NCBI RefSeq assembly: GCF_011075055.1
Contig: NC_058149.1
Span: 14,514,449-14,578,448 of the forward strand
Reading direction: 5' to 3'
From: Mangifera indica
Lineage: Eukaryota > Streptophyta > Magnoliopsida > Sapindales > Anacardiaceae
DNA length: 64,000 nucleotides
In this document: positions 1 to 11,130 of the stretch, in pieces
How the letters are laid out: every line of letters begins with the position of its first letter
Numbering within the stretch: position 1 is the stretch's first letter
Notes under the pieces: model-generated
The model's input: the letters and a program-made list of their open reading frames with translations, nothing else
What the model was told of the DNA's origin: nothing
Databases searched by the model: none
Program-made: the position numbers and the translations under genes

Positions 1-54
1 TGTCTAGTTTCTTTGACAAACACTTGTACTACAAATTTTTATGTGCTTATCTAA

Positions 55-425
55 TTAGTTGATAGAGAGTCCACGACAAGTCGCACTGTTCTACCCATAT
101 GTCATACTCGCTGTACCGCGTCATAGTTATTCTGTTCGTAGAAGTATATCCACAACTATCTTGATGCTTGAAGGCCCTAACGTTTATTTCATTTCGTCCC
201 GGAGAAGACAAGAAAAATCCAAATTAATACCACTTTAAGGTTGGGTTGCAAGAGGGGATACAAAATGTTTGCAAAACACAGAGAGTGACAGCCATGAAGA
301 AACCTTGAAAACAAACCATTTAGTGACGTGAGGCATCGACCATTTTCAGAGCCCTCTACTGCTAACGCTTTGATTGACGATGTACACTTACAGATACATT
401 GTTATTTTATTATTTAAATTTCCAA
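55..425. repeat. direct repeat flanking minus-strand protease gene 1 (left copy)
   Basis: This stretch is a diverged copy of 4618-4965 in the same orientation. Shared landmarks are the segment ending in gacagccatgaagaaacc and the segment gtgaggcatcgaccattttc. The right copy lies about 0.7 kb upstream of protease gene 1 and this left copy lies beyond its 3' end, so the repeats bracket one gene unit of about 4.6 kb. This is what a tandem array made by unequal crossing-over leaves behind. No coding capacity is seen in 1-950. Confidence 0.7.
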
Positions 426-954
426 AAAGAAACGTACATTAATGAAACAAAAAGAAAAACTTTAGACACTGAAAGCGTCAAAATTCACTTAATTGAATTT
501 TAAATTATTCCTGTATATACCAACAGGGCTTCATTGTTTTTCGGTTTGCAACTTTCCAGGTTATTTTTTGGTTTAACACTTTCTAAATAGTCGTATCCTT
601 CTGACGCTTTCAGTTTCCAGGTTATTTCGGTTTAACACTTTCTAAATAGTCTTATTGCAAAATAACCTGGAAAGTTGCGGCAGAGGAAAAACAGAGGAAG
701 AGTAGAATGGGTTTTGCAGAATTAGAATTGACTTTGTTTGCAGAAACTTTTCACTCTAATTTTTTCTCACTGCTTTTACAATACAAAGTACAAACTTGCA
801 TGCTTCTTTAACAGTTAATTATAACAAAAAAAAAACTTAACATCCGAACTTTATTCAATGTTACTTGAAAGTAGAAGCATATAATTAGGAACGCAGCATT
901 TCAAACATAAACTGAAGCACAAGAGTTTCTGCTTGTTAGTTTTCAAGTGCAAGT

Positions 955-3935
955 TCAGCTGCAGCCACCAGGACCAAACCCAACTCTCTGACCGACAAAA
1001 TCATGGTGCACCTCGATTCCCCTAAGCTGACAATTTCCCAAGATCAAAGATGTATCATCAAATTCAGAGCTTGTATCAAAAGCTAAACACACTTGGCTTA
1101 AATCCCTTTTAAGAACGACCATAGTTCCCTTCACATCCAGCTCCAATTTAACCCCGCCTTTGAAGAAGATAGAAATCTTTGGTATTACAACTTTATCATA
1201 CTTTCTAAAATCATAACAAATATCAAATTCATCATTGCTCCCTGGTTTTATCATCTTATATTTTGACATTTTCTTACGGAAAGCTGATCTCAGGGCCACA
1301 TACACAGATGGTGGCAGTGATGTGAAGGTCGTTCCCGAATCAATAATAGCTCCTGGTTTAGTATACTCTGAACTGGCTACGGGTAGCTTTGATCCAGCGA
1401 TGGCCATTCCAGTGACGATAATATCGTAAAACTGAGACTGTTTTGGAGAAGTAGGTATTGGAGTGAACTTGACGAATTTGTATTTTTTTTCATCATCAGT
1501 CTTGCCGAAGGTTATGTATCCGGTGGAACCATAAGATGAGGGATAGCAGTAAGAAAAGTATTTTTGGGAAGTTTGTGATATGAAGGATGATGGATTTCGA
1601 TCGAGACCCATTAAGCCAGTTACTCCGTCGAAGTCGGCGGAATTGTTAATGCCACATCCAAAAATGTAAGGGTTTTTGATAAAAGTATCAGAACGGCCGT
1701 TCATTATGGTTAACTTTTCAGTTGCGACGACGCCAATGGAACTACCGCTGCCGTAAAAGGCACTGTAGACGCATGTTTTCTCATCGCAAAATCGTCCGAA
1801 ATCTGCAGGAGAACAGTAATCAATAAATTTCTTGTTAAAAAGATTTCGGTTTATATTCCAAAAGGAATTGGCGCATGCATGGGAGCATATATCTTTAAAT
1901 TCATGCAGGAAACACATGACAAATAAAAAAAAATTGATGGATAACAGCAAATGAAGATACTGAAGTGGATTTCAGATATTTTGATTGAAAGAATTAAATT
2001 TTTAATATATTCTATCAAAAATATAGAATAACATAAATAAAAATATTGTTTTGTTTTGTTTTGCTAGCAAAATGATTAGTTGGGTAAATAAAATGGATAG
2101 TTTGATATTTTTAGTAATAAATAATGAAATTTTGGTATTTTAAATAAGAAAATTTGAAAATTTATTGGTATTTCCAATTGAAAATTATGAAAATTCGATA
2201 AAAAAAAAGTAAAGTTTTATTTTTCCCACAGAGAAAAAAGTGATGGTTTGATAGCTATAGTTATTATTACCCTAAAAATTTATTAATACTATCTAAATTT
2301 TAAATTTAAGACCCTACCAGAGGACTCAACATTCTTGTATATATTTGCCCCAATTTCGTTCTGTCAAGGTTTTTCATTTGAATTGGCCAAAGGACTATTT
2401 CCCACCCAAGGTATGTTGATTTCTCAAAGTTCCCCTCATTAACTTTAAAAATTTCATTTACCCACCCATGACTGTTTAAATCTGTTAATTTTAAAGTCAA
2501 AATCGTTATTTTATATTTAATATTAAAAATAAACTTAAATATGATTTCATTTTCTCTCCCAAATCAAGTTTGAAAAAATCACATTTCCCCTCTAAGGTTT
2601 AGTTTCAAAATCCGGTCACCTTCTCTAGCGCCATCATCGGCCGTCTCTCCCTCCCGACGGTTCCCCTTCCTCCGATGACCTACCTCAACTCCACCCCAAC
2701 CCCTCCGACATCCAAAGACATCGTTTGGGAAGAGGAATCGTCTTCCCAAATGATGAAGATGAGACGATTCGTTTTCCTCTGGGAAGATGATTCCTCTTTC
2801 CAAACGACATCTCTAAACACTGGAGGGTTGGGGTAGAGTTGAAGCAGACCGTCAGGAGGGAGAGACGGGCGACAATAACGTTAGAGAAGGTGATTGGATT
2901 TTGAAACAAAACTCTAGGGGGGAAATGTGATTTTTTCAAACATGGCTTGAGGAAGAAAATGTTGGTTTTTAAACTTTTAGAGGGGAAAATGAGATAAATT
3001 TTTCAAGGGTTAGGATTTTGTTAATTTTAACTTGTCATGGGTGGATAAATGAGATTTTTAAAGTTAATGGGGCAACTTTAAGAAGTCAGCATACCTTGGG
3101 TGGGAAATAGTCCTTTGGCCTTTTGAATTCCAAAAAGTGTTTAACAGATCCGATGTTACCATGACTCAAGCCAAGATGTTTATATATATCCAACATACCT
3201 CTTTTCTGAATATGAGATTTATCAAAAAAAGTGTTACAAATCCATATTTGTACCTGGTAAACAGGCTGACGACTGGCATGGAACGGCAGAATACGTGGAG
3301 GATTTGGATGGATCAAATAAGGGGGTTTTCTGTTTGAAGCATTGTTGGCATGGCTTGCACTGTGTCCAAGTGATGTCGCTACCAGTATCCAAAAGGAGAC
3401 TAACATTTTGTCCTGGCGTTCCCAAGGATACAGTAATATAAAACCCCACGGATACCCCATCTGATAACTCAGGCTTGGTACCGACCGTGAAGGCGTCTGT
3501 TTGCTTTAAAAGGTCATCATCACTGCCAGAATGTTTGTGCTTGAAGATTCTGGATTGAATGTATTTGGCTCGGGCCCGGTCTTTGCGCAGAATCTCCTTG
3601 TAATTTGGAGTTTTTCCTTTGCCCTTATTAATGTACGAGCATGGACCATATCTGCTTACAACCTCCACAGATGCTTTGCTTGGAACTGAAACAGCAAGAC
3701 ATAATATTCAGTCAGGAGATCAATAATAGTTACAACAAAACTGTAAAAAACCAAAACTATTTATATAACCTCTTGTGGAATTCCAGTTGCAAACGGTCGC
3801 GGGCAAAAGAGAACTGACTTTAACAATGTGACTATAAGAGAGTCGGGCTTCAGCTTGTTCAGCATGATAGTTCTTTACAGAACATACAAGGCATAAAAAC
3901 AGAAAGAAAGCTTGGAGAATAAACCTGAGATACAT
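955..3935 (-). CDS. nepenthesin-type aspartyl protease (At5g10770/CDR1-like), gene 1, intact, 3 exons
   Basis: Exons on the minus strand are 3935-3770, 3685-3254 and 1802-955, giving 481 codons plus TGA. Both introns are phase 1 with GT-AG ends. The start is the ATG at 3935 (MYLRF), the only ATG shared with the paralogues; the more upstream in-frame start is TTG. Residues 1 to about 31 form a signal peptide ending near HAEQ. A propeptide with the RKDRARAKYIQSR motif follows. The first catalytic site is DTGSDIT, followed by the cysteine-rich nepenthesin-specific insert (QCKPCQQC, PCQSSAC). The flap region is FYGSGSS and the second catalytic site is DSGTTFTS. The end is FGPGGCS with no hydrophobic tail, so the product should be secreted, not GPI-anchored. 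All expected cysteines are present. Intron 2 (1803-3253) is enlarged by a 736-bp MITE. The substrate is unknown; relatives act in pathogen response and extracellular proteolysis. Confidence 0.88.
2385..3120. mobile_element. Mutator-type foldback MITE inside intron 2 of gene 1
   Basis: The ends are long inverted repeats: GGCCAAAGGACTATTTCCC at 2385 and its reverse complement ending at 3120, perfect for about 30 bp and followed by further mirrored sequence, so nearly the whole 736 bp folds back on itself. Flanking 9-mers ATTTGAATT (2376-2384) and TTTTGAATT (3121-3129) differ at one base, as expected for a 9-bp Mutator-like target duplication. Short reading frames inside are by-products of the GC-richer mirrored core. 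Related elements lie at 7978-8679 and 59443-60347. Confidence 0.85.
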
Positions 3936-4003
3936 GGAGATGTAAGTGGCCACGTACGGGGACAAGCTTACTAGAATGAGTAACCTTTCTTTGCTAGGGT
4001 TGC

Positions 4004-4011
4004 TTTATATA
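4004..4011 (-). promoter_or_regulatory. TATA box of protease gene 1
   Basis: TATATAAA on the minus strand about 70 bp upstream of the ATG at 3935, within tttatataaagcaaccc. The same TATA plus gcaaccc block precedes the plus-strand paralogues. Confidence 0.6.
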
Positions 4012-4617
4012 AACATAATCATATACTGTCAAATTATCTGAATATCTACTTAAGCATTTAAAACTAGATGTATAAAATTTTATTAATGCAAAAGGATAGA
4101 GCATTTAGTGCAAGCTAGTCTCCTTTTTCGGAATGTGCCGATAACTTTTTTTCTCTCCATTGAGACAAGAAAGTGATAGCCATTTAGAAGTAATGATTTA
4201 GTGATTGATTTTAAATTATTAATTTAGTCACTTTGAACCACCAATCTATTTTCAAATCTATCTAATCTTAATCTTCAATCTAAATAAACACGTCATATAC
4301 TTAATGAATCACGATTTAATTATGCAACAAACCTATATAACCAAGATTATAACAAAGTGTTAGAACCAATTAAACCAAATATTAAAGAACACAAATACTT
4401 CGAATAAAAATTTAAGATTCATGGGAAAAATACAGTATGAGAAAATTTGTGAATAGAAGATAGAGAAAATTTTCCCATGAATAATAATAAGAAAAAGAAA
4501 GTTATAAAATAAGATTGATGAAGATGAGATTATTTATTCCCTATAATTCTACGCACCCATACTATCAATTTCCCTTGACATATACTTTTAATACAGTATT
4601 TTATATATAAACACTAT

Positions 4618-4965
4618 TTGGCAGGGAGTCTACGACAGGTCGTATTTGTTTTGTTCATAGGTCATACCTACTTTATTGTATATCGTTGTTATTCTATTCG
4701 TTGATAGTTCTCATTGCATTTTTATATATTTCATTTGATCTGGGAGAAGACAGAAAAAATCCACATTAATACCACGCTAACTTTGTGTTGTAATAGTGGA
4801 TATAAAATGTCTGCAAAACACAAAGAGTGACAGCCATGAAGAAACCTAAGAAATAAACCATTTAGTTACGTGAGGCATCGACCATTTTCAGAGCCCTCGA
4901 CAGCTAAAGCTTTGATTGACAATTCACACTTGCAGATAGAACTGGTTATCTATCAGTTATAATCA
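4618..4965. repeat. direct repeat upstream of protease gene 1 (right copy)
   Basis: Right-hand partner of 55-425, about 0.7 kb upstream of the gene 1 ATG. It is probably part of the ancestral promoter-distal region duplicated with the gene. Confidence 0.7.
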
Positions 4966-5984
4966 AAATTCATTTATTTTATTATTAATCTTTTGAAGAC
5001 AATAAAGCGTCAAAACTCACTTAATTGAATATAAACTTATTCCTAATTTTACTAAATACAGTATTAGAGCTTAATTGGTTCAAATAAATTATACTGCCTT
5101 AATTTCATGGGAAAGAAAGAAAATTAATTAAATTAATCATTTGTTGGGAGGTCAAAGGTTATAAGAACATAACCAAGCGATAATGATAATTCGATCATCA
5201 TCCCAAACCATCTAAGACTAAGGAAAACCTAACAATTTTTAAAGTAGATTGCGCTTGAAATCTGAAGAACCAATTGGATATTCGTGATCCGGTCGCGTAC
5301 TTACCCTACTAAATTCTATCATATCCCACAACGTATAAAAAAGAAGTGTACTCGTTAGCCCGAAATATGTAACTCGAAAGATTAATAAGTTTTCTGGTCT
5401 TAAGGACAGATTCTTATAGCCTCTTCGACCATTTCCCCTGTTGCAACTCACTGCAGGTTTGTTATTTTCGATTTTTAACTCTTGTAACTCAATTTTTTTT
5501 TTTTTGGGCCTGGCTGATGGAACACAGCACACTTTATGTATTTAGTAAGAAATTGATTAGATATTAAATTGCGCAAGCTTTTTGTAAATTTTTTGATATC
5601 TAAAGAGCTTCTTACTTTATGTAATAACTTACAAACAAAAAGATCATAGATTGTTTACTTTATTAAAAGAATTCTACTAGAAGGTTAAGCTCACATAAGA
5701 GCAAGCCGATCGTGCTAATATCAGTGAACCTAACGTTTCAATTATCGGCATTTTCATTCATAGACATTTGCGACATATTGATGGCCAAAAAGAATGAGAA
5801 TTAATGAATCTAAATTTTATCTTAAGTTTGAAACCATTTAGAAGATTGATAATGTCACCACCAAAATTATTATCTTTCTTTTTCTTTTGGTTTTTCTTTT
5901 GGTTTTTCTTTTTCATCTAATTAATTTGGGTAATTTAAATATTATGGTGAACGAATAATATTTGAATAAAATCTACTACTTTTC

Positions 5985-5990
<6 letters not shown>

Positions 5991-6013
<23 letters not shown>
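5991..6013. repeat. (CA)n microsatellite
   Basis: About eleven uninterrupted CA units in intergenic DNA. Confidence 0.95.
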
Positions 6014-6015
<2 letters not shown>

Positions 6016-6104
6016 CCCAGAGTATTTGAATGAAATTGGTTCCTGCGAATAGAGAAAGAACGATGGATTCCAAAACTATCAAGTGTGCTTCATTAGTTTG
6101 GAAC

Positions 6105-6107
<3 letters not shown>

Positions 6108-6142
<35 letters not shown>
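6108..6142. repeat. (GA)n microsatellite
   Basis: About seventeen uninterrupted GA units about 100 bp from the CA repeat. Confidence 0.95.
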
Positions 6143-6143
<1 letters not shown>

Positions 6144-6941
6144 ATGGATGATCAGTGGCTTTTCCACTTTGAATTGCAGAAAATTCAAATCATTTGATCC
6201 ACCACTCAAAAATGTTTTCCTTAGTGGCTTAGAGAATTAAGATATTAAATTATCTCCCGGGTAAGCATATGAATTTTTTATGACATGATGATATATTACC
6301 TAAAAAAACTAATTAGATACTCGAAATCAAATGTACATATCATTACTCTTTATTTAAAGGTAAAGCCATCGACTCAAAGGTCCACCAATATCCCCATTAC
6401 TGCAAGGCTTTCTTATTGATGAAAGCTTGCATCTTTTTTTGACCAAAGTGAATTCATCGATGTAGCTATGACCATATATGAAGCAAAAGTTGACAAGCTG
6501 ATGAGTTAGTGATGTTGAAGATTGGCACTAAGACATTAATCCAAGAGTGTTTCGAATTCAAGGGCCTAATATTCCTGGTTCAGCCTATAGCCCTATTTGA
6601 GTGCTTGGATAAATTTATTCTTCCATCCACTATATAACAACCAATAACTAAAAGAATAAGTTGATGAGACGGTAGTGAAGTACAGCAAAGAAAGCAAATT
6701 AAAAATATTAGTAAGAAAGTATTGGAACCAAAAAAAATTTAAGGTCAAGGGATCAGATTTTTATTCTTCGTATGTTTTATCATATATACTGCGTAACAAG
6801 AACGCAAACATTATTCCATGCAAAACTAAGAAAAATGAATATATCCAAATTAATCTTGTAGAATAGCCCTACAACGTGCGTATGAGCACAAGGCATGTAG
6901 CTTATGTTAGGCAACCCAAAAATAAGACAAAAAACATGAAT

Positions 6942-7420
6942 TTAGAGTTGTTGGCCGACCCTGACCCTATTGAAAAGGGGATTCTTCAATAGAAATAGAG
7001 ACGAGAACAGGGACGGAGAGGAAAAATATGTTGCAATTAGGGATGGGCTTAGGATGAGGATATGTGTGTCCCTCTCCACCCTTTTTTGCCCCTTCCCCTT
7101 ACCTAAATCTAATATATAATATACTATAAACAGTTTAAAATTATTATAAAATTACCTTAAATCTAATATATATTTATTAAAAAAATATACACTTAATAGT
7201 TTTTATTATAAAATTACCACACATTTTTTATTTTATCTTGTGAAAAAGGGGAAAAAAATGAAATTTATATTTATGATTATGGAGAGGGGATTTTTCCCAT
7301 GGAGAAGAGGGATTCCTTGTCATTTTTGTAACGGAGATCCAGATTAAAATCCCCTATAAGAATGGGGATAATGATGGAGATTGATATCCTCTCCTCGCCC
7401 CTCTCCGTTGTCATCTCTAA
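6942..7420. mobile_element. hAT-like MITE
   Basis: The 479-bp element is flanked by the perfect 8-bp duplication ACATGAAT (6934-6941 and 7421-7428). It starts TTAGAGTTG and ends CATCTCTAA, a short, partly degraded inverted repeat. G-rich and C-rich subterminal tracts (gggacggagagg; cccctctccg) are also mirrored. The 8-bp duplication points to the hAT superfamily. No coding capacity. Confidence 0.75.
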
Positions 7421-7977
7421 ACATGAATACTTCAACTTCAAATAAGAACATTGAATTTATGAGAAAAATTTAATATAAAAAAATTATTGAAATAGAAGGA
7501 AGAAGATTTCACTATGAATGAAGAAGATTAGTAGATGGAAAAGAGATTGTTTTGTTTTCTCTAAATTTAAAGCATATTCTCTTATTTAATACATACACTT
7601 CAATACAGCTTTTGTATATGAACCTTAGTTAGCATATACAACCTTTGTATACAAGTGGCAAATACTTAATCGATATACTTGAATGTTGCACATCCACAAT
7701 AGGTTATATATGTTTTGCCCACAGATATTACTTGCAAAAGTGTTATTACATACTTTCTAAATTCAAATAACCTCCTGTTCAGAATTCTAGTCACTACTAT
7801 ATATCTGACATGATGTAATGCAGACATCAAATAATGAACAAACCAATATAACTTACATGATTTTGGCACTATTCATCTGATTTAACTCTTCAATCAATCA
7901 AATCCAATAATCAAAATAGGTTTTAGATATGATCTTGACACTGGTTCGTTGTCAGACCAACTGGGGACTTTAAAATA

Positions 7978-8679
7978 GGGTCAAATGAGTATTTTTCACT
8001 CAAATTTTAACTCAATCTCAAAAACATACTTATAGCAAATAAAAATTTAAAAACCCACCCACTTTTACACTTTTGTTAAAATTGTCATTAAATATAAGGA
8101 TAAAATTATTATTTAATAATAATATTAAAACAATATATAATTTTATCTCATTTTCTCTCTCAAGTTTTGAAAATTAACATTTCACTTTATACCTCAACTT
8201 TGAAAAGTGATTTCCCCCCTAAATCTCTAGATTTTTTTCTTCATCTCTCCAATCGCCGACTACTTCATCTTAAACTTCATTGGACGACACTTGTCATCTA
8301 GATCTAGAAAACAATCTGTTGTCCTTTGTAGGACAATGACAATGACACTTCATCTATTGTTCACCTTGGTTAGGAGAGGGGTGTCGTTCATCAGATGAAG
8401 TGACTAGATTTTAGGTTTGATATCTTAAGAGGAAAAGTAAATTTTTCAAAACTTAATATTAGAGAAAAATTGTTAGTTTTCTAAACTAAAAAGTGAAAAT
8501 AAGATATAATTTTAATTATTTTAATATTACTAATAAAATAACGATTTTATCCTTTAACCATAACAAAAAATTATTGGGTGTGTGATAACGGACTAAAACT
8601 TGGGTATTTAGTTTTTCATCTGCCGTGGGTATATATATATTTTTTCACCAAAACTTGGGTGGGAAATAGTCCTTTGGCC
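7978..8679. mobile_element. Mutator-type foldback MITE downstream of gene 2
   Basis: The right end (aaatagtcctttggcc, ending 8679) is the same terminal sequence as the MITE at 2385-3120. The left end (ggtcaaatgagtattttt) is a diverged copy. Flanking 9-mers tttaaaata (7969-7977) and ttaaaaata (8680-8688) differ at one base. It is older than the 2385 copy by terminal divergence. Confidence 0.75.
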
Positions 8680-8847
8680 TTAAAAATAGTGATAAGCTTA
8701 AGTATCATATAATGTTTTCTAAACTCCATTACAATAATTGTACCATTTTAAACGTGAATATATTAAATACTTCAAGCATAAAGCACAACAATAATGCTTG
8801 ATTCCAAGGGCAAAATTTCGGAAGATTCTCATCCTTTTTGGTTGCAC

Positions 8848-10365
8848 TTAGCTGCAACTACCAGGACCAAACCCAAGCCTCTCTCCAGCAAGATCATAGT
8901 GGACCTCCATTGCCCTCAGCTGATTGTTCCCCAAGACAAAAAAAGAGTCAATAGTATTCGGCTCAAAAGCTAAACACACCTGGCTTAAATCCTTTTTAAA
9001 AGCAATCATAATTCCCTTCACATCCAGCTCCAATTCAACCTCCCCTTTGAAGAAGATAGAAATCTTTGGTATTACAATTCTATCTTTACTGCTAAAATCA
9101 TAACAAGTGTCAATATCTTCACTTTTCACTGGCTTTATCATCTTATACTTTGACATTTCTTTACGGAAGGCTGATCTCAGAGCCACGTACGTGGATCCTG
9201 GAAGGGTCGTGAAGGTTGATCCTGAGTCAATAAATGCTCCTGATTTAGAATACTCTGAATTCGCTATAGGTAGCATTTTTCCGGCGACTGTAATTCCGGT
9301 TACAGTAATATCGTAAAGATCTGAGAGTTGGGGAGAGATGGACATTGGAGTGAATTTGATGAACTTGTTTCTGATATCTTCATCCGTTTTGCCAAAAGTT
9401 AAGTACCCAGTTGAGCCATAAGATGAAGGAAAACAATAAGAGAAGTATTTTTGGGAAGTTTGTGAGATAAAGGATAATGGACTTCGACTGAGACCCATTA
9501 ATCCAGTGGCTCCGTCAATGTCTGCAGAATTGTTATTTCCACATCCGAAAATGTGAGGGTATTTGACAAACGTGCCAAAGCCATTGGTAATGGTTAGCCT
9601 ATCTGTCGATACAATACCACTGGAACGACCGCTAACGTATTCAGCTCTGTAAATGCACTTATCGGAAATGCACCTTCTCTCGAAACAGGCCGGCGATTCG
9701 CATGGAACGGCAGAATACGTGGAGGATTTGGATGGATCAAACAACTGGGTTTTCTGTTTGAAGCATTCAAGGCAGGGCTTGCACTGTGTCCAAGTGAAGC
9801 CGCTGCCAGTGTCCAAAAGGAGATTAACATTTTGTCTCGGTGTTCCCAGTGATACAGTGATATAGAATTCGAAAGGTGCCTCATATGATAGAATAGGCTT
9901 CGTATCGACTGTAATGGCCTGTGCTTCATTTTGTCTAAAGATTCTGGATTGAATGTAACTGGCTCGGGCTCGGTCTTTGCGCAAAATTTCCAGGTAATTT
10001 GGCGTCTTTATTTTGCCTTGATTTAGTGTAGAGCATGGACTGTACTTGCTTAGAACCTTCAGAGATGCTTTGTTTTGACCTGAAACAACGAAGACAACAA
10101 ATCAATGGCCTTTTTTTGATTGAGTATGAAGATCGCAACAACCGGGTGTTAATTGATTTTGTTCACAACCTTTAGTGGAAGTATGGTTGCAGACTGTTGA
10201 GGGTAATAGAGAACAGACTTTTACATTGTGGCTATGAGAACGGTGGCCTTCGGATTCATTATATTGTTCAGCAGAACTGTTCTTTACAGAAGGGAGAAGG
10301 CACAAATAAAGAAACGATGCTCGAAGGAGAAACCTCAGGTAGAAGATGGAAATGCGAGTAGCCAT
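8848..10365 (-). CDS. nepenthesin-type aspartyl protease, gene 2, intact, intron 2 lost
   Basis: Exons on the minus strand are 10365-10170 and 10079-8848, giving 475 codons plus TGA. The start ATG at 10365 (MATRI) sits in front of the conserved YLRFLL signal peptide. The second exon runs without a break from the propeptide (LRKDRARASYIQSR) through DTGSGFT, the cysteine-rich insert (QCKPCLEC, PCESPAC) and the second site DSGSTFT to FGPGSCS. All paralogues have an intron where this gene reads SPACFERRC, so intron 2 is missing. The flap is altered: AEYVSGRSS where gene 1 has AFYGSGSS. This may change substrate choice. The gene is the most diverged full-length copy in the cluster, yet has no stop or frameshift, which suggests it is under selection. 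Confidence 0.88.
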
Positions 10366-10415
10366 GGGAAGAACCTTAAGTACTCTCGCAGCGTTCTAGA
10401 GGTTGCAAGTTCTGC

Positions 10416-10423
10416 TATTTATA
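10416..10423 (-). promoter_or_regulatory. TATA box of protease gene 2
   Basis: TATAAATA on the minus strand about 50 bp upstream of the ATG at 10365, a good plant TATA spacing. The surrounding sequence differs from the TATA block of the other copies. Confidence 0.5.
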
Positions 10424-10743
10424 AGCTGTTTAATTTGTATACTAAACGTTAAAAGTTTAAATAATAGGTTGTGATTTGTTTAAATAAAATTAACAAAACC
10501 TAGCATTTTACTATTCGAGATATTTTACTTAACATAGATTCTTGATGCTTCTCTCAATTGAGACCTAAATTCAAATGCTATTTTTCAAGCTAGAAATCTA
10601 TTATTATTGTTAAAGATGCTGTAAACCCTAGTCTAGTTTTTCAAAATAAAAATCGAATATAATTTAGAGATTCTTGTGTTTTCTATGATTTTCATTGTGT
10701 ATTCTGAAAATTTAGTGTAGTTTGACCTCATTATTGATACATA

Positions 10744-11130
10744 TATTCCTGTCACGTCAAGGCTCTCCTCAACGTCGCCATTGAAAAAGAAGCTAATCGT
10801 GGGCACTCTGAAAACGACAGAGCGGGAGCTGTTGGATATGCGGCCATTAATTTGCGGAATTCTGAGTCAGTAATAGCACCATTTGACGGTTCCTGAGTCA
10901 ATAATAGCACCATTTGAGAAAACTGACTTCGGAAAATGGATACACTGAGTCCAATAATGTCAAGCCCGTAGAAAAATATGTCCTCGATGAAAGCCCACAA
11001 GAATTGCCGCAAGTAAGGTGGCCTGTTGAGCTTGATGACGAAGGCAGGCAGTGAGAGAAGAATTGTTTGTATTTTGTGGCTGTCTGAGAGACTATTGAGA
11101 TTGGCTTTTCGGCCAAGACCAAGCAAAATA
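10744..11130 (-). pseudogene. aspartyl protease relic of a second clade (3'-exon fragment)
   Basis: In three frames on the minus strand the 3' half of a protease can be read: PISIVSQTATKYKQFFSHC and SSTGHLTCGN near the start, SGAITDSEFRKLMAAYPTAP in the region of the second catalytic Asp, and VPTISFFFNGDVEESLDVTG at the end. The catalytic DSGT is destroyed and frames shift at least twice. The residues match the At5g10770 type more closely than the local tandem genes do, so this is a separate older clade. It lies upstream of gene 2 on the same strand. Confidence 0.8.

Larger units (their letters stand above)
4012..6941. other. AT-rich spacer between protease genes 1 and 2
   Basis: No gene is seen. 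The stretch holds the right copy of the flanking direct repeat (4618-4965) and two microsatellites (5991-6013 and 6108-6142). Reading frames over 60 codons here are low complexity or lack any recognisable domain. Confidence 0.6.

Noticed and set aside
1235..1429. Short frames antisense to protease exons (also 9107-9316, 9653-9865, 47320-47745)
   Set aside because: They are shadows of the real coding strand and recur in each paralogue.
5880..5930. Pyrimidine-rich tract as a possible regulatory element
   Set aside because: It is simple low-complexity sequence without a neighbouring gene on a fitting strand.
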